The notes under the pieces were generated by a model. The model was not told where the DNA came from, made no database searches, and saw only the letters and a program-made list of their open reading frames with translations. A DNA stretch of 64,000 nucleotides from Desulfuromonadaceae bacterium (GTDB lineage: Bacteria; Desulfobacterota; Desulfuromonadia; Geobacterales; Pseudopelobacteraceae): positions 124,001 to 188,000 of the forward strand of contig JAQTZV010000004.1 of the NCBI GenBank assembly GCA_028687585.1, given 5' to 3'. The stretch's first letter is position 1. Every line of letters begins with the position of its first letter. Shown here in pieces: positions 43,980 to 53,371 of the stretch. Both the position numbers and the translations under genes were made by a program.

Positions 43980-44879
43980 ATGAATCCGGTCGGATCGACA
44001 AACAGTCAACCGCTGGCTTCAACTCGTATCGTCGGCAGGAACGGGGAGGAGTTGCAAAGAGCAGGTTCCGCCTCGAACGGTTCATCAGCCTCTATCGGCC
44101 CCCCCGGTAAATCCCCTACGGTTACAACTCCTGAGCAGAAGGGCTTTCAACCAAAGGAACCTTCTGCTAATGAATTCAAACCCTATGTGCGAACCGGTTC
44201 GCAAGAAACAAAGCCGGCGGGTGAGGGAGAAAAAACTCAAAACGTCGCAGCTCAAACTGGTGTCCTACAGGAAAAGCAGGATCCTCAGATTCAGGCTCAG
44301 ATTACCCAGCTGAAATCCATAGAGGAGAAGGTCAAGGCCCACGAGGCGGCTCACAAAGCTGCCGGGGGAGCAATGACCGGCCCTGTTTCCTATTCGTACA
44401 CGCGTGGACCGGATGGAAAAAGCTATATCACCGGCGGCGAAGTGCCCATTTCCGTCACCCCCGGAAAGACTCCCCAGGAAACAATCAGCCGGATGCAGCA
44501 GGTTATCCAGGCCGCACTGGCGCCGGCGGACCCTTCCCCTCAGGATCGCGCCGTTGCCGGACAGGCGGCGGCTCAACAACAGGAAGCGAGACAGCAGTTG
44601 TCTGCAACGCCGGCCACCTCTGAAACACAACCAGCCGTTTCAGTAGAACCGGGGAAATTGGCCGACAGTATTGTTGCACGAGACTCCCGACGCGCCTATG
44701 GCAATCCGGCAGTCACCGGCAAAAAGCCGGAATTTATTGATACCGCTGATCCGGCAAATTCGGATCAGCAAAATCCCGTATCATCTGTAACGGGGACAGC
44801 AAGAGCGCCGCTTGACACGGTGACCCCGGCCAACATCACCGGATTTGGCCAGCCACAGCAGATATCGTACTATGCGTGA
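43980..44879 (+). CDS. SprA-related putative metalloprotease
   Basis: 299 residues with a low-complexity, proline/glutamine-rich N-terminal third. The central part (VKAHEAAHKAAGGAMTGP, then YSYTRGPDGKSYITGGEV) matches SprA-related proteins; HEAAH is a zinc-binding HExxH-type motif. No signal peptide, so its location is uncertain. Substrate unknown. Confidence 0.75.
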   Translation: MNPVGSTNSQPLASTRIVGRNGEELQRAGSASNGSSASIGPPGKSPTVTTPEQKGFQPKEPSANEFKPYVRTGSQETKPAGEGEKTQNVAAQTGVLQEKQDPQIQAQITQLKSIEEKVKAHEAAHKAAGGAMTGPVSYSYTRGPDGKSYITGGEVPISVTPGKTPQETISRMQQVIQAALAPADPSPQDRAVAGQAAAQQQEARQQLSATPATSETQPAVSVEPGKLADSIVARDSRRAYGNPAVTGKKPEFIDTADPANSDQQNPVSSVTGTARAPLDTVTPANITGFGQPQQISYYA

Positions 44880-44928
44880 TCTCTGACGAAAAACGAAAAT
44901 CAACGACAACTGCCATGAAGGCCTGCTG

Positions 44929-46086
44929 ATGCTCCCCTGCCGTACCGCCCTGATATATTCTCCGCTTTTTGGCAATTTCAGCTATGGTGACGATCACCCG
45001 TTCAAACTTCATCGCAACCGTATGGCGTATGATCTGATGGCCGCTTACGGCTTGCTTGAACTCCCGAACATGCAGATTCGTGACTGTAAGGCGGCCTCTG
45101 ATGAGCAGTTGCTGTCGTTCCATGCCCCGGACTACATTGCCCGCCTCAAGGAATTCAGCACATCCGACGTCCCACGTGCGGATTTCAGATTTGGACTGGG
45201 GGATGCCGAGTGCCCGGTGTTCAAGGGACTCTTCGAGTGTGCCGCACTTGGTGCAGGAGCTACGCTTGAAGCCGTACGACTTGTAGAAGAGGAACAGTTT
45301 GCTGTCGCCTTCAACCTGACCGGCGGGTGGCATCATGCCCACCGTGCCAAGGCCTCCGGTTTTTCATACTTGAATGATGCCGTCATCGCCATAAACTGGC
45401 TTGTCGCTCGTGGACGACGGGTGCTCTATCTGGATATTGATGCCCACCACGGCGACGGTGTTCAGGAAGCGTATTATGATACCGACCAGGTGATGACGAT
45501 ATCGCTTCACGAAAGCGGCATCTATTTTTACCCCGGAACCGGCTTCGAGGATGAAATCGGAGAAGGACGCGGCAGGGGATATTCGGTCAATGTGCCGCTG
45601 TTGGCCCACACTGATGACGCGATTTATCTGAAAGCCTTTGATGAGGTGGCCTATCCGTTGATCGCCGCCTTCAACCCGGATATACTGGTTACCCAAATCG
45701 GTGCTGACACTTTTCGCACCGACCCGCTCACCAATCTTGAGATCACCACGCACAGCTACTGCGAAATTCTTACAAAGATAAAGCGGCTTAAAATACCCTG
45801 GGTGGCGCTGGGCGGGGGTGGTTATGATCTTATGAACACCGCACGGGCCTGGACGCTGGCCTGGGCAACCATGAATAACGTCGAACTGAATCCGCGGCTG
45901 CCAAGCTCCTTTATTGACAAGATCGTGCCGTTGGGCTATCAGAACCGGGTCCTGCTGGACGCCATGCACTGGGCGGAAGAAGATGATCGGGCCGTAGCGT
46001 TGGCGGCTGTTGAAAAAAGCATCGCCCGCATAAAAAAAACAATTTTCCCTGGTATACTCGGAAGCTATGGCGATTCTTCCACATAA
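44929..46086 (+). CDS. AcuC-type class I histone-deacetylase-like enzyme
   Basis: 385 residues. Zinc-dependent deacylase of the arginase/deacetylase fold with the active-site segments GGWHHAHR, LDIDAHHGDGVQ and the C-terminal GGGGYDL. AcuC in Bacillus deacetylates acetyl-CoA synthetase; other bacterial members act on small molecules. It heads a run of overlapping genes with the next two. No acetyl-CoA synthetase gene is nearby. Confidence 0.88.
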   Translation: MLPCRTALIYSPLFGNFSYGDDHPFKLHRNRMAYDLMAAYGLLELPNMQIRDCKAASDEQLLSFHAPDYIARLKEFSTSDVPRADFRFGLGDAECPVFKGLFECAALGAGATLEAVRLVEEEQFAVAFNLTGGWHHAHRAKASGFSYLNDAVIAINWLVARGRRVLYLDIDAHHGDGVQEAYYDTDQVMTISLHESGIYFYPGTGFEDEIGEGRGRGYSVNVPLLAHTDDAIYLKAFDEVAYPLIAAFNPDILVTQIGADTFRTDPLTNLEITTHSYCEILTKIKRLKIPWVALGGGGYDLMNTARAWTLAWATMNNVELNPRLPSSFIDKIVPLGYQNRVLLDAMHWAEEDDRAVALAAVEKSIARIKKTIFPGILGSYGDSST

Positions 46087-46909
46087 CCGTCAACTTTTTG
46101 ATGCAGCCGGCAGGCCACTCTCTTCACTCCAGGCAATTAACCGTCTGGATGAAGCTGAAAAGGAGTTGATATATTCCCGGCTGCTGCCGCAGCGCCTGCG
46201 CGATGTACTGGGCATACCTGAAAACTCACTGTGCAACTCCGCCGGCGAGCGGTTAGTAACGATTATCGCGCCACATGGATTATCTCTGGTGCGGATTGAA
46301 GCCCGCTCGAAAGCGGATGCCGGCGTGGTGGTTTTTTTCCTGGAGCTGTCGGACACGCCCTACCAGCAGATGGAACTCAGTTTTTGTATCATTCGTGATC
46401 CGGTATCGCCACACTATGCCGTCGACGTTGATGAAAGCGGTGCAAATAACTGGTTTGCGTCCCATGGGCGCAATATACCGGAAGAGCTTCGCGCTATGCG
46501 GGCGGGGTTATTCCCAAACCAGACCCACCATGGGCTGCAGCTGTTTGTCACCTTTTTTCCGCTTCTGGAACGATTTACCGATTCACTCGGGAGGCAGATG
46601 ATCGTGGCCGAACCGCTTTCCTACGATAATGCCATTCGCTATGAAAAATACGGTTTCGACTATCTGCGCGGCAGACGGCTGATGCAGGAGATTGACCGTG
46701 AGTTTCATCCCGGGGGGCGATATTTTTCCCGTCTGGACGGCTCAACTCCCTTTCGGGTGCCCGGAATGGAGCGGACGGTAAGTGGGAGAAGTTGGGCGAT
46801 TCACGACGGAATTATGGATGAACCGTGGGATGAAGTGCAGATTTACCGGATGATCGGCACACATGCCGGCATTAACACGTTCCCGGATAGAGAGGAAGAA
46901 CGACGATGA
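46067..46909 (+). CDS. Conserved protein of unknown function
   Basis: 280 residues, overlapping the end of the deacetylase gene by 20 bases and the TPR gene by four, so it is translated with them. No signal peptide or membrane segment. Features: an N-terminal helical region, a beta-rich centre (VVFFLELSDTPYQQMELSF) and a C-terminal half with YEKYGFDYLRGRRLMQEID, reminiscent of a GNAT end but without a clear acetyl-CoA loop. No family recognised. Confidence 0.7.
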   Translation: MAILPHNRQLFDAAGRPLSSLQAINRLDEAEKELIYSRLLPQRLRDVLGIPENSLCNSAGERLVTIIAPHGLSLVRIEARSKADAGVVVFFLELSDTPYQQMELSFCIIRDPVSPHYAVDVDESGANNWFASHGRNIPEELRAMRAGLFPNQTHHGLQLFVTFFPLLERFTDSLGRQMIVAEPLSYDNAIRYEKYGFDYLRGRRLMQEIDREFHPGGRYFSRLDGSTPFRVPGMERTVSGRSWAIHDGIMDEPWDEVQIYRMIGTHAGINTFPDREEERR

Positions 46910-47820
46910 GGCAGATGCAGCAAATGCAGGAAACACAACCCACCGCTTTAGACGGGATACTCTACTTTGCTCCCGCTGACGATTTTCTGCTCAGCGGCCG
47001 GGACGGCATGGTTGCAATTCAGTGGGCAGGTAAACCACCCATCCCGTTGCTGGAGGAGGATTTTACCCTCATGGCAAGCGGCTATCCTGATTATGATATG
47101 GTGGGGCGAGGCATCTACCAGGCCCTGCGTCTTAACCCGGAGTGTACCGGCGCAGCCGTGTATGCTGCGGTGTTGAGAGAAGCCTATCCGCATATTATCT
47201 CCGAACTTGGCGGACAGATTATCATGCTGGAGGCCAAGGAAATAGACACGCCCTACCTGGATCGTAAAATTACTCTGCTCAAGATCATGGCGTTGCTCGA
47301 CCCTGACAATACCGGCCTGCCGTTGGAAATCGCCCGGGCCTACGTCGATAAGGGGTCACGCCTTGCCAGCATGCAGTACTGCGTAACCTGCTGGTATGCT
47401 GCCGAAAAATATCTGAAGACGGCGCTCTCTCTTGCACCGGGGGATCGCCACGCAGCATACGAATATGGAGAAGCGCTGTATGTTCTTGGCCGGTACGACC
47501 AGGCCGCCGAAATATGGAGCGACGTACTTGCGCTTCTGGAGCCGGCGGAGCGGACCCGGATTGAAGCACGGATTGCCGGAATACGTGAAGGCAGAATCCC
47601 GATGGTACCGCCACTCGACTATCTCACAGCGCTCTCGGTTGCGGTCGAGCTGCATGGCAACGGCTTCAACGACGAGGCAGCCTCAATTATAACAGACGTC
47701 CTCGCCGATTCTGTTTTTGCCCAACAGTTCCCACTAAATGAGGTATACTATCTGCTCGGAACCTGCTATCAGGAAGCAGGTCTGATGAGAGAAGCAGCAG
47801 AAGCGTTCAAGAGGAGTTAA
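46906..47820 (+). CDS. TPR-like protein
   Basis: 304 residues, alpha-helical with at least two TPR-type repeats in the C-terminal half (AAEKYLKTALSLAPGDRHA and YEYGEALYVLGRYDQAAEIW). The N-terminal 90 residues are unlike TPR. Cytoplasmic. Partner of the two genes before it by overlap; a scaffold role is likely but unproved. Confidence 0.75.
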   Translation: MRQMQQMQETQPTALDGILYFAPADDFLLSGRDGMVAIQWAGKPPIPLLEEDFTLMASGYPDYDMVGRGIYQALRLNPECTGAAVYAAVLREAYPHIISELGGQIIMLEAKEIDTPYLDRKITLLKIMALLDPDNTGLPLEIARAYVDKGSRLASMQYCVTCWYAAEKYLKTALSLAPGDRHAAYEYGEALYVLGRYDQAAEIWSDVLALLEPAERTRIEARIAGIREGRIPMVPPLDYLTALSVAVELHGNGFNDEAASIITDVLADSVFAQQFPLNEVYYLLGTCYQEAGLMREAAEAFKRS

Positions 47821-47822
47821 CC

Positions 47823-47927
47823 ATGTTCGGTTTCAGTATGGCAGACTGGATTTTCTGCGGATTTATTCTGCTCGTTATATTTGTCTGCGTTGCCATCAGT
47901 GATATGCGCAAGTCCGGCAACTCATGA
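47823..47927 (+). CDS. Single-span membrane microprotein, 34 residues
   Basis: MFGFSMADWIFCGFILLVIF is followed by VCVAISDMRKSGNS and a stop. One membrane helix of about 20 residues with a short basic cytoplasmic tail. A strong AGAGGAG ribosome site lies five bases before the ATG, which is two bases after the TPR stop. Too short for normal gene callers. The regular spacing, hydrophobic design and ribosome site together argue for a real gene. Confidence 0.72.
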   Translation: MFGFSMADWIFCGFILLVIFVCVAISDMRKSGNS

Positions 47928-48020
47928 ACAGCTACTGTGCGGAACAGTTTTTTTACGTTTCGGTTACATTAGCCATGCATCATTGGCATCATTTTTATTT
48001 CCCTGTTCTGCCGAATACGC

Positions 48021-48026
48021 TATAAT
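48021..48026 (+). promoter_or_regulatory. Consensus -10 box before the stand-alone receiver
   Basis: TATAAT with the preceding bases CGC; no good -35. The expected start is two bases or so before the ATG at 48035, so the message may be nearly leaderless. Confidence 0.4.
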
Positions 48027-48034
48027 CCCCCGCC

Positions 48035-48421
48035 ATGGGAAAAATACTGCTAATTGATGATGATCCTGCCTTTACCCGATTTTTGTCGGCCTATATAGCT
48101 GACAATTTTCCCCTTCTTCAGGTAGAGACCTGTAACAATCCGATGTCGGGGCTCCATTCAATAAAAAATGGCGGCTATGATCTGATGCTGATCGACCTCG
48201 AAATGCCGGCCATGGATGGACTCAAACTCCTCAGGTTTGCAGTTGACAGCGGAATGGACAAAAACCGGATTGTTATACTTTCGGGAAGAGATGCTGATTT
48301 TTTGCATGATGTCTGTCCGATGGGTACCTGCCTGGCGGTCCTGAATAAATTCGAAGTACGCCAGAAAAGTGTTCTTGACATGGTATTCAACTCGCTCCAC
48401 CGAAAAGCAGGCGCGGCCTGA
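48035..48421 (+). CDS. Stand-alone receiver-domain protein
   Basis: 128 residues: a single receiver (LLIDDDPAF, LMLIDLEMPAMDGLK, and a Lys in VLNKFEVR) without output domain. It could relay phosphate or bind a partner. Its kinase is unknown. No ribosome site is visible. The DUF401 gene begins six bases after its stop. Confidence 0.87.
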   Translation: MGKILLIDDDPAFTRFLSAYIADNFPLLQVETCNNPMSGLHSIKNGGYDLMLIDLEMPAMDGLKLLRFAVDSGMDKNRIVILSGRDADFLHDVCPMGTCLAVLNKFEVRQKSVLDMVFNSLHRKAGAA

Positions 48422-48427
48422 CTTGAA

Positions 48428-49636
48428 ATGACCGATCTGCTGAAAACTGCCGCCGTCCTGATTCTCATTATCGTACTTCTCCGCCGGAAAGTGTCCATGT
48501 CGGCAGTTATGCCGATCGGTGCAATCGCACTGGGAATTATATATCTGACTCCCCCGCTTGTATTCCTCAAGGCGACTGCCCTTGGTGTTTTTGCTCCGAA
48601 ATCCCTTGAAATGACGCTGACCCTGATGCTGACGATGGTGATGGAGAATGTTCTGCGCACCACCGGAATGCTTAAGCGCATGGTCACATCGCTTTCAACC
48701 GCCATCCCTGACCGGCGTTTTGTTATGGCTGCCATGCCGGCAATGATCGGCATGCTTCCCTCGCCGGGCGGGGCGGTTTTCTCCGCTCCCATGGTGAATG
48801 AAGCTGCGGGAGAGGCCGAAGTTACACCGGAACAAAAAGCACTGATCAACTACTGGTACCGCCATATCTGGGAGTACATCTCGCCGCTTTATCCCGGAAT
48901 AATTCTCGCAGCGGGTATTACCGGACTTTCCACACAGACCCTGTTCGTTGCCAACCTTCCCTTTGCCCTTTCTGTTATCGGTTGGGGAGTGCTGTTCTGT
49001 TTTCGAGGTCTCGGTCGGCAGGAGCCGGTCCCTCCTCCAGCCGACCGGACACAGGAACTGTTGACTTTTTTTGCCATGATCTCCCCAATCGTGCTGGCGC
49101 TTTTGCTGGTGGTGCTTTTCCGCGTCAACGCCGCGCTGGCTCTCGGTGGAGCGGTTATTGCCCTGTATGGATACCACCACTATACACCCGCCATGATACT
49201 GAAAAACCTGCGGGAGAGTGTTTCGGGAAAAGCACTTTTTCTGGTAATCGGCATCATGATCTTTCAGGAAGTGCTCCGGGCTACCGGCGCCCTGGGGGGG
49301 ATTTCCGCTTTTTTTGCCGAATCCCGGATGCCGGTGCATCTGCTGCTGTTTTTGATTCCGTTTATCGCCGGTGTCATGACCGGTCTGACTGTTGGTTTTG
49401 TCGGCATTACCTTTCCGCTGCTGCTCCCACTAATGGGTGCTGCGGCGCCCTCACCGGCACTCGTTGCGCTGGCGTTTGGCGCCGGCTTTGCCGGAGTGAT
49501 GCTCTCACCGGTTCATCTCTGTTACGTATTAACCTGCGAATATTTTCAGGCGGATATCGCCAAAGTGTATCACCGCCTGTTTCTCCCGTCTGCCTGCGTT
49601 ATGGCCGCTGTCTTAATCCCACTGTACGTCTGGTAG
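48428..49636 (+). CDS. DUF401 membrane protein
   Basis: 402 residues with about ten membrane helices. The MLPSPGGAVFSAPMVNEAA loop and GLTVGFVGITFPLLLPLMG fit the DUF401 family, distantly related to CitT/ArsB-like permeases. A transporter of an unknown anionic or small organic substrate is likely. Possibly co-transcribed with the receiver gene. Confidence 0.82.
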   Translation: MTDLLKTAAVLILIIVLLRRKVSMSAVMPIGAIALGIIYLTPPLVFLKATALGVFAPKSLEMTLTLMLTMVMENVLRTTGMLKRMVTSLSTAIPDRRFVMAAMPAMIGMLPSPGGAVFSAPMVNEAAGEAEVTPEQKALINYWYRHIWEYISPLYPGIILAAGITGLSTQTLFVANLPFALSVIGWGVLFCFRGLGRQEPVPPPADRTQELLTFFAMISPIVLALLLVVLFRVNAALALGGAVIALYGYHHYTPAMILKNLRESVSGKALFLVIGIMIFQEVLRATGALGGISAFFAESRMPVHLLLFLIPFIAGVMTGLTVGFVGITFPLLLPLMGAAAPSPALVALAFGAGFAGVMLSPVHLCYVLTCEYFQADIAKVYHRLFLPSACVMAAVLIPLYVW

Positions 49637-49743
49637 GCAAAAATTCGGTTCGCAGCCGGAATTCCTGCTTGCCTTCTGCCGGGGCTGTGGCACAATTGCA
49701 TAGAAATAGGCTCCTTTAAATCCAACAGTACGGAGGAATAGTC

Positions 49744-50397
49744 ATGAAGAAAATCGGAGTAGTGTTGTCAGGATGCGGCGTATATGACGGCAGTGAAATT
49801 CAGGAAGCGGTTTTTACCCTGCTGGCAATCGACCGCCAGGGGTGCGAAGCGATCTGCATGGCGCCAGATGTCGATTTATCAGTCATAAATCACCTGACCT
49901 CGCAGGAAACCGGCGAAAAACGCGGTGTGCTGGTAGAATCCGCACGTATTGCACGCGGCGCCATCCGTGACATCAAAGGGGTCACGGCAGCGGAACTGGA
50001 CGCAATAGTTTTCCCGGGCGGGTTCGGGGCGGCTAAAAATCTGTGCGATTTTGCCATGAAAGGATCGGCAGCCTCTGTTAATCCTGATGTATCCCGGTTG
50101 CTGAAGGAGATGGCCGCAGCAAAAAAACCGATCGGTGCGGTCTGCATTGCGCCTGCCCTGATTGCCGCCGTGCTGGGCAGGGAATTTTCACCGACGGTGA
50201 CCATTGGCACCGATGCCGGGACTGCTGCTGAAATAGATAAGACCGGAGCGATTCATCAGGCGTGTCCGGTGACCGAATTTGTCATAGACCGGAAGAACAA
50301 GCTGGTAACATCGCCAGCCTATATGTTGGCAGAACGCATTTCCGAGGTTGCTGATGGGATCGACAAATGTGTGAAAGAAGTTATTAATCTCATCTGA
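49744..50397 (+). CDS. elbB: ElbB-type DJ-1/PfpI family protein
   Basis: 217 residues. KKIGVVLSGCGVYDGSEIQE and FPGGFGAAKNLCDFA with the nucleophile cysteine in GAVCIAPA identify ElbB, which has glyoxalase activity in E. coli and has been linked to isoprenoid metabolism. A GGAGG site precedes the start. A terminator follows at 50421. Confidence 0.9.
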   Translation: MKKIGVVLSGCGVYDGSEIQEAVFTLLAIDRQGCEAICMAPDVDLSVINHLTSQETGEKRGVLVESARIARGAIRDIKGVTAAELDAIVFPGGFGAAKNLCDFAMKGSAASVNPDVSRLLKEMAAAKKPIGAVCIAPALIAAVLGREFSPTVTIGTDAGTAAEIDKTGAIHQACPVTEFVIDRKNKLVTSPAYMLAERISEVADGIDKCVKEVINLI

Positions 50398-50420
50398 TTT
50401 TTGCTGCCATAAACTCCATT

Positions 50421-50453
50421 CAAGGGTGAGGCATGCCTCGCCCTTGCTGTTTT
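50421..50453 (+). terminator. Rho-independent terminator after elbB
   Basis: CAAGGGTGAGGC (50421-50432) pairs over its whole length with GCCTCGCCCTTG (50435-50446), then CTGTTTT. It shows that the next gene starts at 50472 and not at an ATG inside the stem. Confidence 0.8.
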
Positions 50454-50471
50454 CTACAGGATAGACCGCCG

Positions 50472-51734
50472 ATGAAACTTCCGATATTTCTCGTCTTTAC
50501 CGCCATTACCGCCTTTACCTACTGGCTTCGCTATATCAACCTGCAGCACCTCAAGCTGCATGGCAGCAGGGTTCCGGATGGTTTTGAAGACGCGATCGAT
50601 GTGGAAAAACTGCAAAAAAGTTCCGCCTATACGTTTGCTTCGAGCCGTCTCGGCTTGTGGGATTCGCTTTTTGACAATACGCTGCTGCTCATCTTCCTGT
50701 TCGGCGGGCTGATCGCAACGTATGACCGGTATATCAGCTCATTACGCTCATCACCGATTATTTCAGCCATACTTTTTTTTCTGCTGATGACCTGGGCATC
50801 AACGCTGCTCGGCATTCCGTTTGACCTGTACGGAACCTTCCGAATCGAGGCGCAGTTTGGCTTTAACACCACGACACCGCGCATCTGGATTACCGATTTT
50901 CTTAAAGCGCAAACCATTGGAGCAGTGCTGCTCGCTTTCCTGATAACGGTGGTCTTCTGGCTCATCAACTGGAGCCCGCAGCAGTGGTGGCTCTGGGTAT
51001 GGGGCTTCATGGCGCTGTTCAGCCTGTTCATGATGTTCATTTCTCCCTATGTGATCGAGCCGCTCTTTAACAAATATGAGCCGGTCACGGAACCGGGGCT
51101 GGAGGACGACATCCGCGTTATGATGGAAAAAGCGGGACTAAAGGTCGGGAAGGTTTTGCAAATGGATGCCTCCAAACGGAGCAACCATTCAAACGCCTAT
51201 TTTACCGGTATCGGGAAGGTAAAACGTATTGTTCTCTACGACACTCTGATCAAACAGATGAGCCATGCAGAAATTGTCGCCGTGTTGGCGCACGAAATCG
51301 GTCATTGGAAAAAAGGGCACATCTGGAAGCGGCTGCTCTGGGCGGAGATTATGGCTTTGGCGGGATCATGGCTCGGATTCAAGCTGCTGGTGTGGCAGGG
51401 TTTACCCGGCTTGTTGGGATTGCCTGCCGACATTTCCCTTCCGGCAAAAATGGTGGTACTCGGCTTCATTTCAACACTGGCTCTGTTCCCGCTTGGGCCT
51501 ATTTCCGCGTGGCGTTCCCGCTGCCACGAACGGGAGGCGGATCACTACGCCGCCGATCTTACCGGGAGGCCGGAAGATCTCGCTTCAGCGCTGGTCAAGA
51601 TGTCTGCAGAGAATCTTTCAAACCTCTTTCCACATCCGTTCTACGCCCTGTTTTACTATTCTCATCCGCCAGCGGTCGAGCGGGTAAGAACGCTGCGCGA
51701 GTGGATGGCGCCAAAAATAAAAACAACTGCTTGA
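50472..51734 (+). CDS. Ste24/M48-type CAAX-protease-like zinc endopeptidase
   Basis: 420 residues. About seven membrane helices, the zinc motif VLAHEIGHWKKGH and the third ligand in CHEREADHYAAD. Ste24 proteins in eukaryotes trim prenylated proteins; bacterial members probably act in membrane protein quality control. Start chosen after the elbB terminator. Its stop codon overlaps the -35 box of the next promoter. Confidence 0.88.
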   Translation: MKLPIFLVFTAITAFTYWLRYINLQHLKLHGSRVPDGFEDAIDVEKLQKSSAYTFASSRLGLWDSLFDNTLLLIFLFGGLIATYDRYISSLRSSPIISAILFFLLMTWASTLLGIPFDLYGTFRIEAQFGFNTTTPRIWITDFLKAQTIGAVLLAFLITVVFWLINWSPQQWWLWVWGFMALFSLFMMFISPYVIEPLFNKYEPVTEPGLEDDIRVMMEKAGLKVGKVLQMDASKRSNHSNAYFTGIGKVKRIVLYDTLIKQMSHAEIVAVLAHEIGHWKKGHIWKRLLWAEIMALAGSWLGFKLLVWQGLPGLLGLPADISLPAKMVVLGFISTLALFPLGPISAWRSRCHEREADHYAADLTGRPEDLASALVKMSAENLSNLFPHPFYALFYYSHPPAVERVRTLREWMAPKIKTTA

Positions 51735-51760
51735 CAAGCATGGAACAGATGATTTAGAAT
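51731..51760 (+). promoter_or_regulatory. Sigma-70 promoter of the htpX-terC operon
   Basis: TTGACA (51731-51736), 18 bases, TAGAAT (51755-51760). Predicted start near 51767, at the first stem of the riboswitch. Confidence 0.75.
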
Positions 51761-51769
51761 TCCAATTCA

Positions 51770-51915
51770 ATAAAGGGGAGTAGCTATCAGCCGGAGACAT
51801 GGCTGATCCCGTGTTCGTCAACACAGTCGCAAGACTCGGACCGGGAACGATATATATCGCAAGCAAGACTTTTATCCAAAGCGTTATTGCGCCGTGGGTG
51901 AAGGTCTTTTTTTTT
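51770..51915 (+). promoter_or_regulatory. yybP-ykoY (manganese) riboswitch with terminator
   Basis: The aptamer begins ATAAAGGGGAGTAGC and ends GCAAGCAAGACTTTTAT, the two conserved ends of this class; its outer stem pairs ATAAAGG (51770-51776) with CTTTTAT (51869-51875). The inner CGTCAACAC and GGACCGGGAAC stretches resemble the binding-site loops. The same 3' strand, AAGACTTTTATCC (51865-51877), can pair instead with GGGTGAAGGTCTT (51896-51908) as a terminator before nine T residues. Known behaviour of the class: manganese stabilises the aptamer, here inferred to free the operon to be read. Confidence 0.85.
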
Positions 51916-51950
51916 ACCCCGGCGAAATCCTAATCGTCGGAGGTATATCA

Positions 51951-52820
51951 ATGAACAACATACTCAAAACCACCTTTCTTCTTTCCCTGCTAACCATTTT
52001 ACTGGTCGTTATGGGCGGTGCCGTTGGCGGTCAGGGGGGGATGATCGTTGCCTTCCTGATGGCCGCCGTAATGAACTTCGGCTCCTACTGGTTTTCCGAC
52101 AAAATCGTCCTCAGGATGTACAACGCTCAGGAAATCACCCGCGACGTTCATCCGTCTTTCTACGGCATGGTCGAGCGCCTTGCCGGTCGTGCCGGGCTCC
52201 CCATGCCCAGAGTATACATCATTCCCGATGACTCCCCCAATGCCTTCGCCACCGGACGAAATCCGGAGCATGCTGCAGTTGCCGCCACCGAGGGAATTCT
52301 GCGCGTTCTCACGCCGGATGAGCTCGAAGGGGTCATGGCCCATGAACTGGCTCATGTCAAAAACCGCGACATTCTGATCTCCACTATCGCCGCAACTTTT
52401 GCCGGTGCCATATCGATGATCGGTAACATGCTGCAGTGGGGAGCTCTGTTTGGAGCCGGTCGCAGCAACGATGATGAAGGAGGAGGAATAGGCAGTATGG
52501 TCGGTTCGCTGGCTCTGGCAATTATCGCCCCGATTGCGGCAATGCTGATCCAGATGGCGGTATCACGCTCCCGGGAATATCTGGCAGATGCCTCCGGTGC
52601 TGAAATCTGCGGTCGACCCTTGGCCCTGGCTGGTGCTCTGCGCAAACTGCACACAGCATCCCAGGCTATTCCGATGCTGGATGCGAGGCCTGCCACCGCC
52701 CATATGTTTATTGTCAACCCGCTCACTGGCGGTGGCATGATGGCGCTCTTTTCCACCCACCCGCCAATGGAGGAACGTATCTCGCGACTCGAAGCACTGG
52801 CCACCCGAACACACAAATAA
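51951..52820 (+). CDS. htpX: Zinc metalloprotease HtpX
   Basis: 289 residues from ATG 51951, with GGAGGT upstream; the longer frame lies in the riboswitch terminator. Two N-terminal membrane helices, the zinc motif [13 protein letters not shown], a further hydrophobic pair and the [12 protein letters not shown] segment with the third ligand. HtpX degrades misfolded membrane proteins together with FtsH. Placing it under a manganese switch with terC is unusual. Confidence 0.93.
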   Translation: MNNILKTTFLLSLLTILLVVMGGAVGGQGGMIVAFLMAAVMNFGSYWFSDKIVLRMYNAQEITRDVHPSFYGMVERLAGRAGLPMPRVYIIPDDSPNAFATGRNPEHAAVAATEGILRVLTPDELEGVMAHELAHVKNRDILISTIAATFAGAISMIGNMLQWGALFGAGRSNDDEGGGIGSMVGSLALAIIAPIAAMLIQMAVSRSREYLADASGAEICGRPLALAGALRKLHTASQAIPMLDARPATAHMFIVNPLTGGGMMALFSTHPPMEERISRLEALATRTHK

Positions 52821-52874
52821 GAGAGCACTAACCGCCGGATCAGATAGATCCGGCGCATCCAAGGAGAGAGCAAC

Positions 52875-53318
52875 ATGAAAAGCCACATTATCAAAGTATG
52901 TACCGTTATGGCAGCAGTTCTGTTTTTGAGCATCACCGTGCTGGAACTTGCCGCGGAAGCCAGGGTTGGTGGCAGCCGCTCTTTCGGCAGCCGCGGGTCA
53001 CGCAGCTATTCCAGGCCAGCAAGCCCATCTCTCCAGCCTGGCACTGCACGGCAGCAGGTTGCCCCGGCGCCAGGTACCTTTCAGCAACCCGCTGGTGGCG
53101 GCTTCATGAGGAGTATGGCCGGCGGAATGATGGGCGGCATGCTGGGAAGCATGCTCTTCAGCAATTTTGCCGGTGCTGGTGGAGCTGGCGGCGGCATGGG
53201 TGGCGGTGGCATCGGTATGTTTGAGATCATGCTTCTGGCGGGTGGAGGCTATCTGATATTCCGCTATATCAAAAAGAAAAGGATGGAAAGAGTCACCATT
53301 CCATTTGACCGGAGATAG
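52875..53318 (+). CDS. Gly/Ser-rich membrane protein (TIM44-like N-terminus)
   Basis: 147 residues. A signal or anchor helix (about 8-28), a Ser/Arg/Gly/Pro-rich stretch, a Gly/Met-rich run (GGGFMRSMAGGMMGGMLG) and a last membrane helix ending in basic residues. It resembles the N-terminal part of bacterial TIM44-like proteins, without the TIM44 domain. Between htpX and terC, same operon by spacing. Function unknown. Confidence 0.75.
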   Translation: MKSHIIKVCTVMAAVLFLSITVLELAAEARVGGSRSFGSRGSRSYSRPASPSLQPGTARQQVAPAPGTFQQPAGGGFMRSMAGGMMGGMLGSMLFSNFAGAGGAGGGMGGGGIGMFEIMLLAGGGYLIFRYIKKKRMERVTIPFDRR

Positions 53319-53371
53319 TTTGTCCCAATCAACAAAATCAAGTTCCGACAAAACAGAATGAAAGGAAACTG

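Noticed and set aside
45331..45360. TGGCACGG on the minus strand as a sigma-54 promoter
   Set aside because: No GC element at the required distance, and it lies inside the deacetylase coding sequence.
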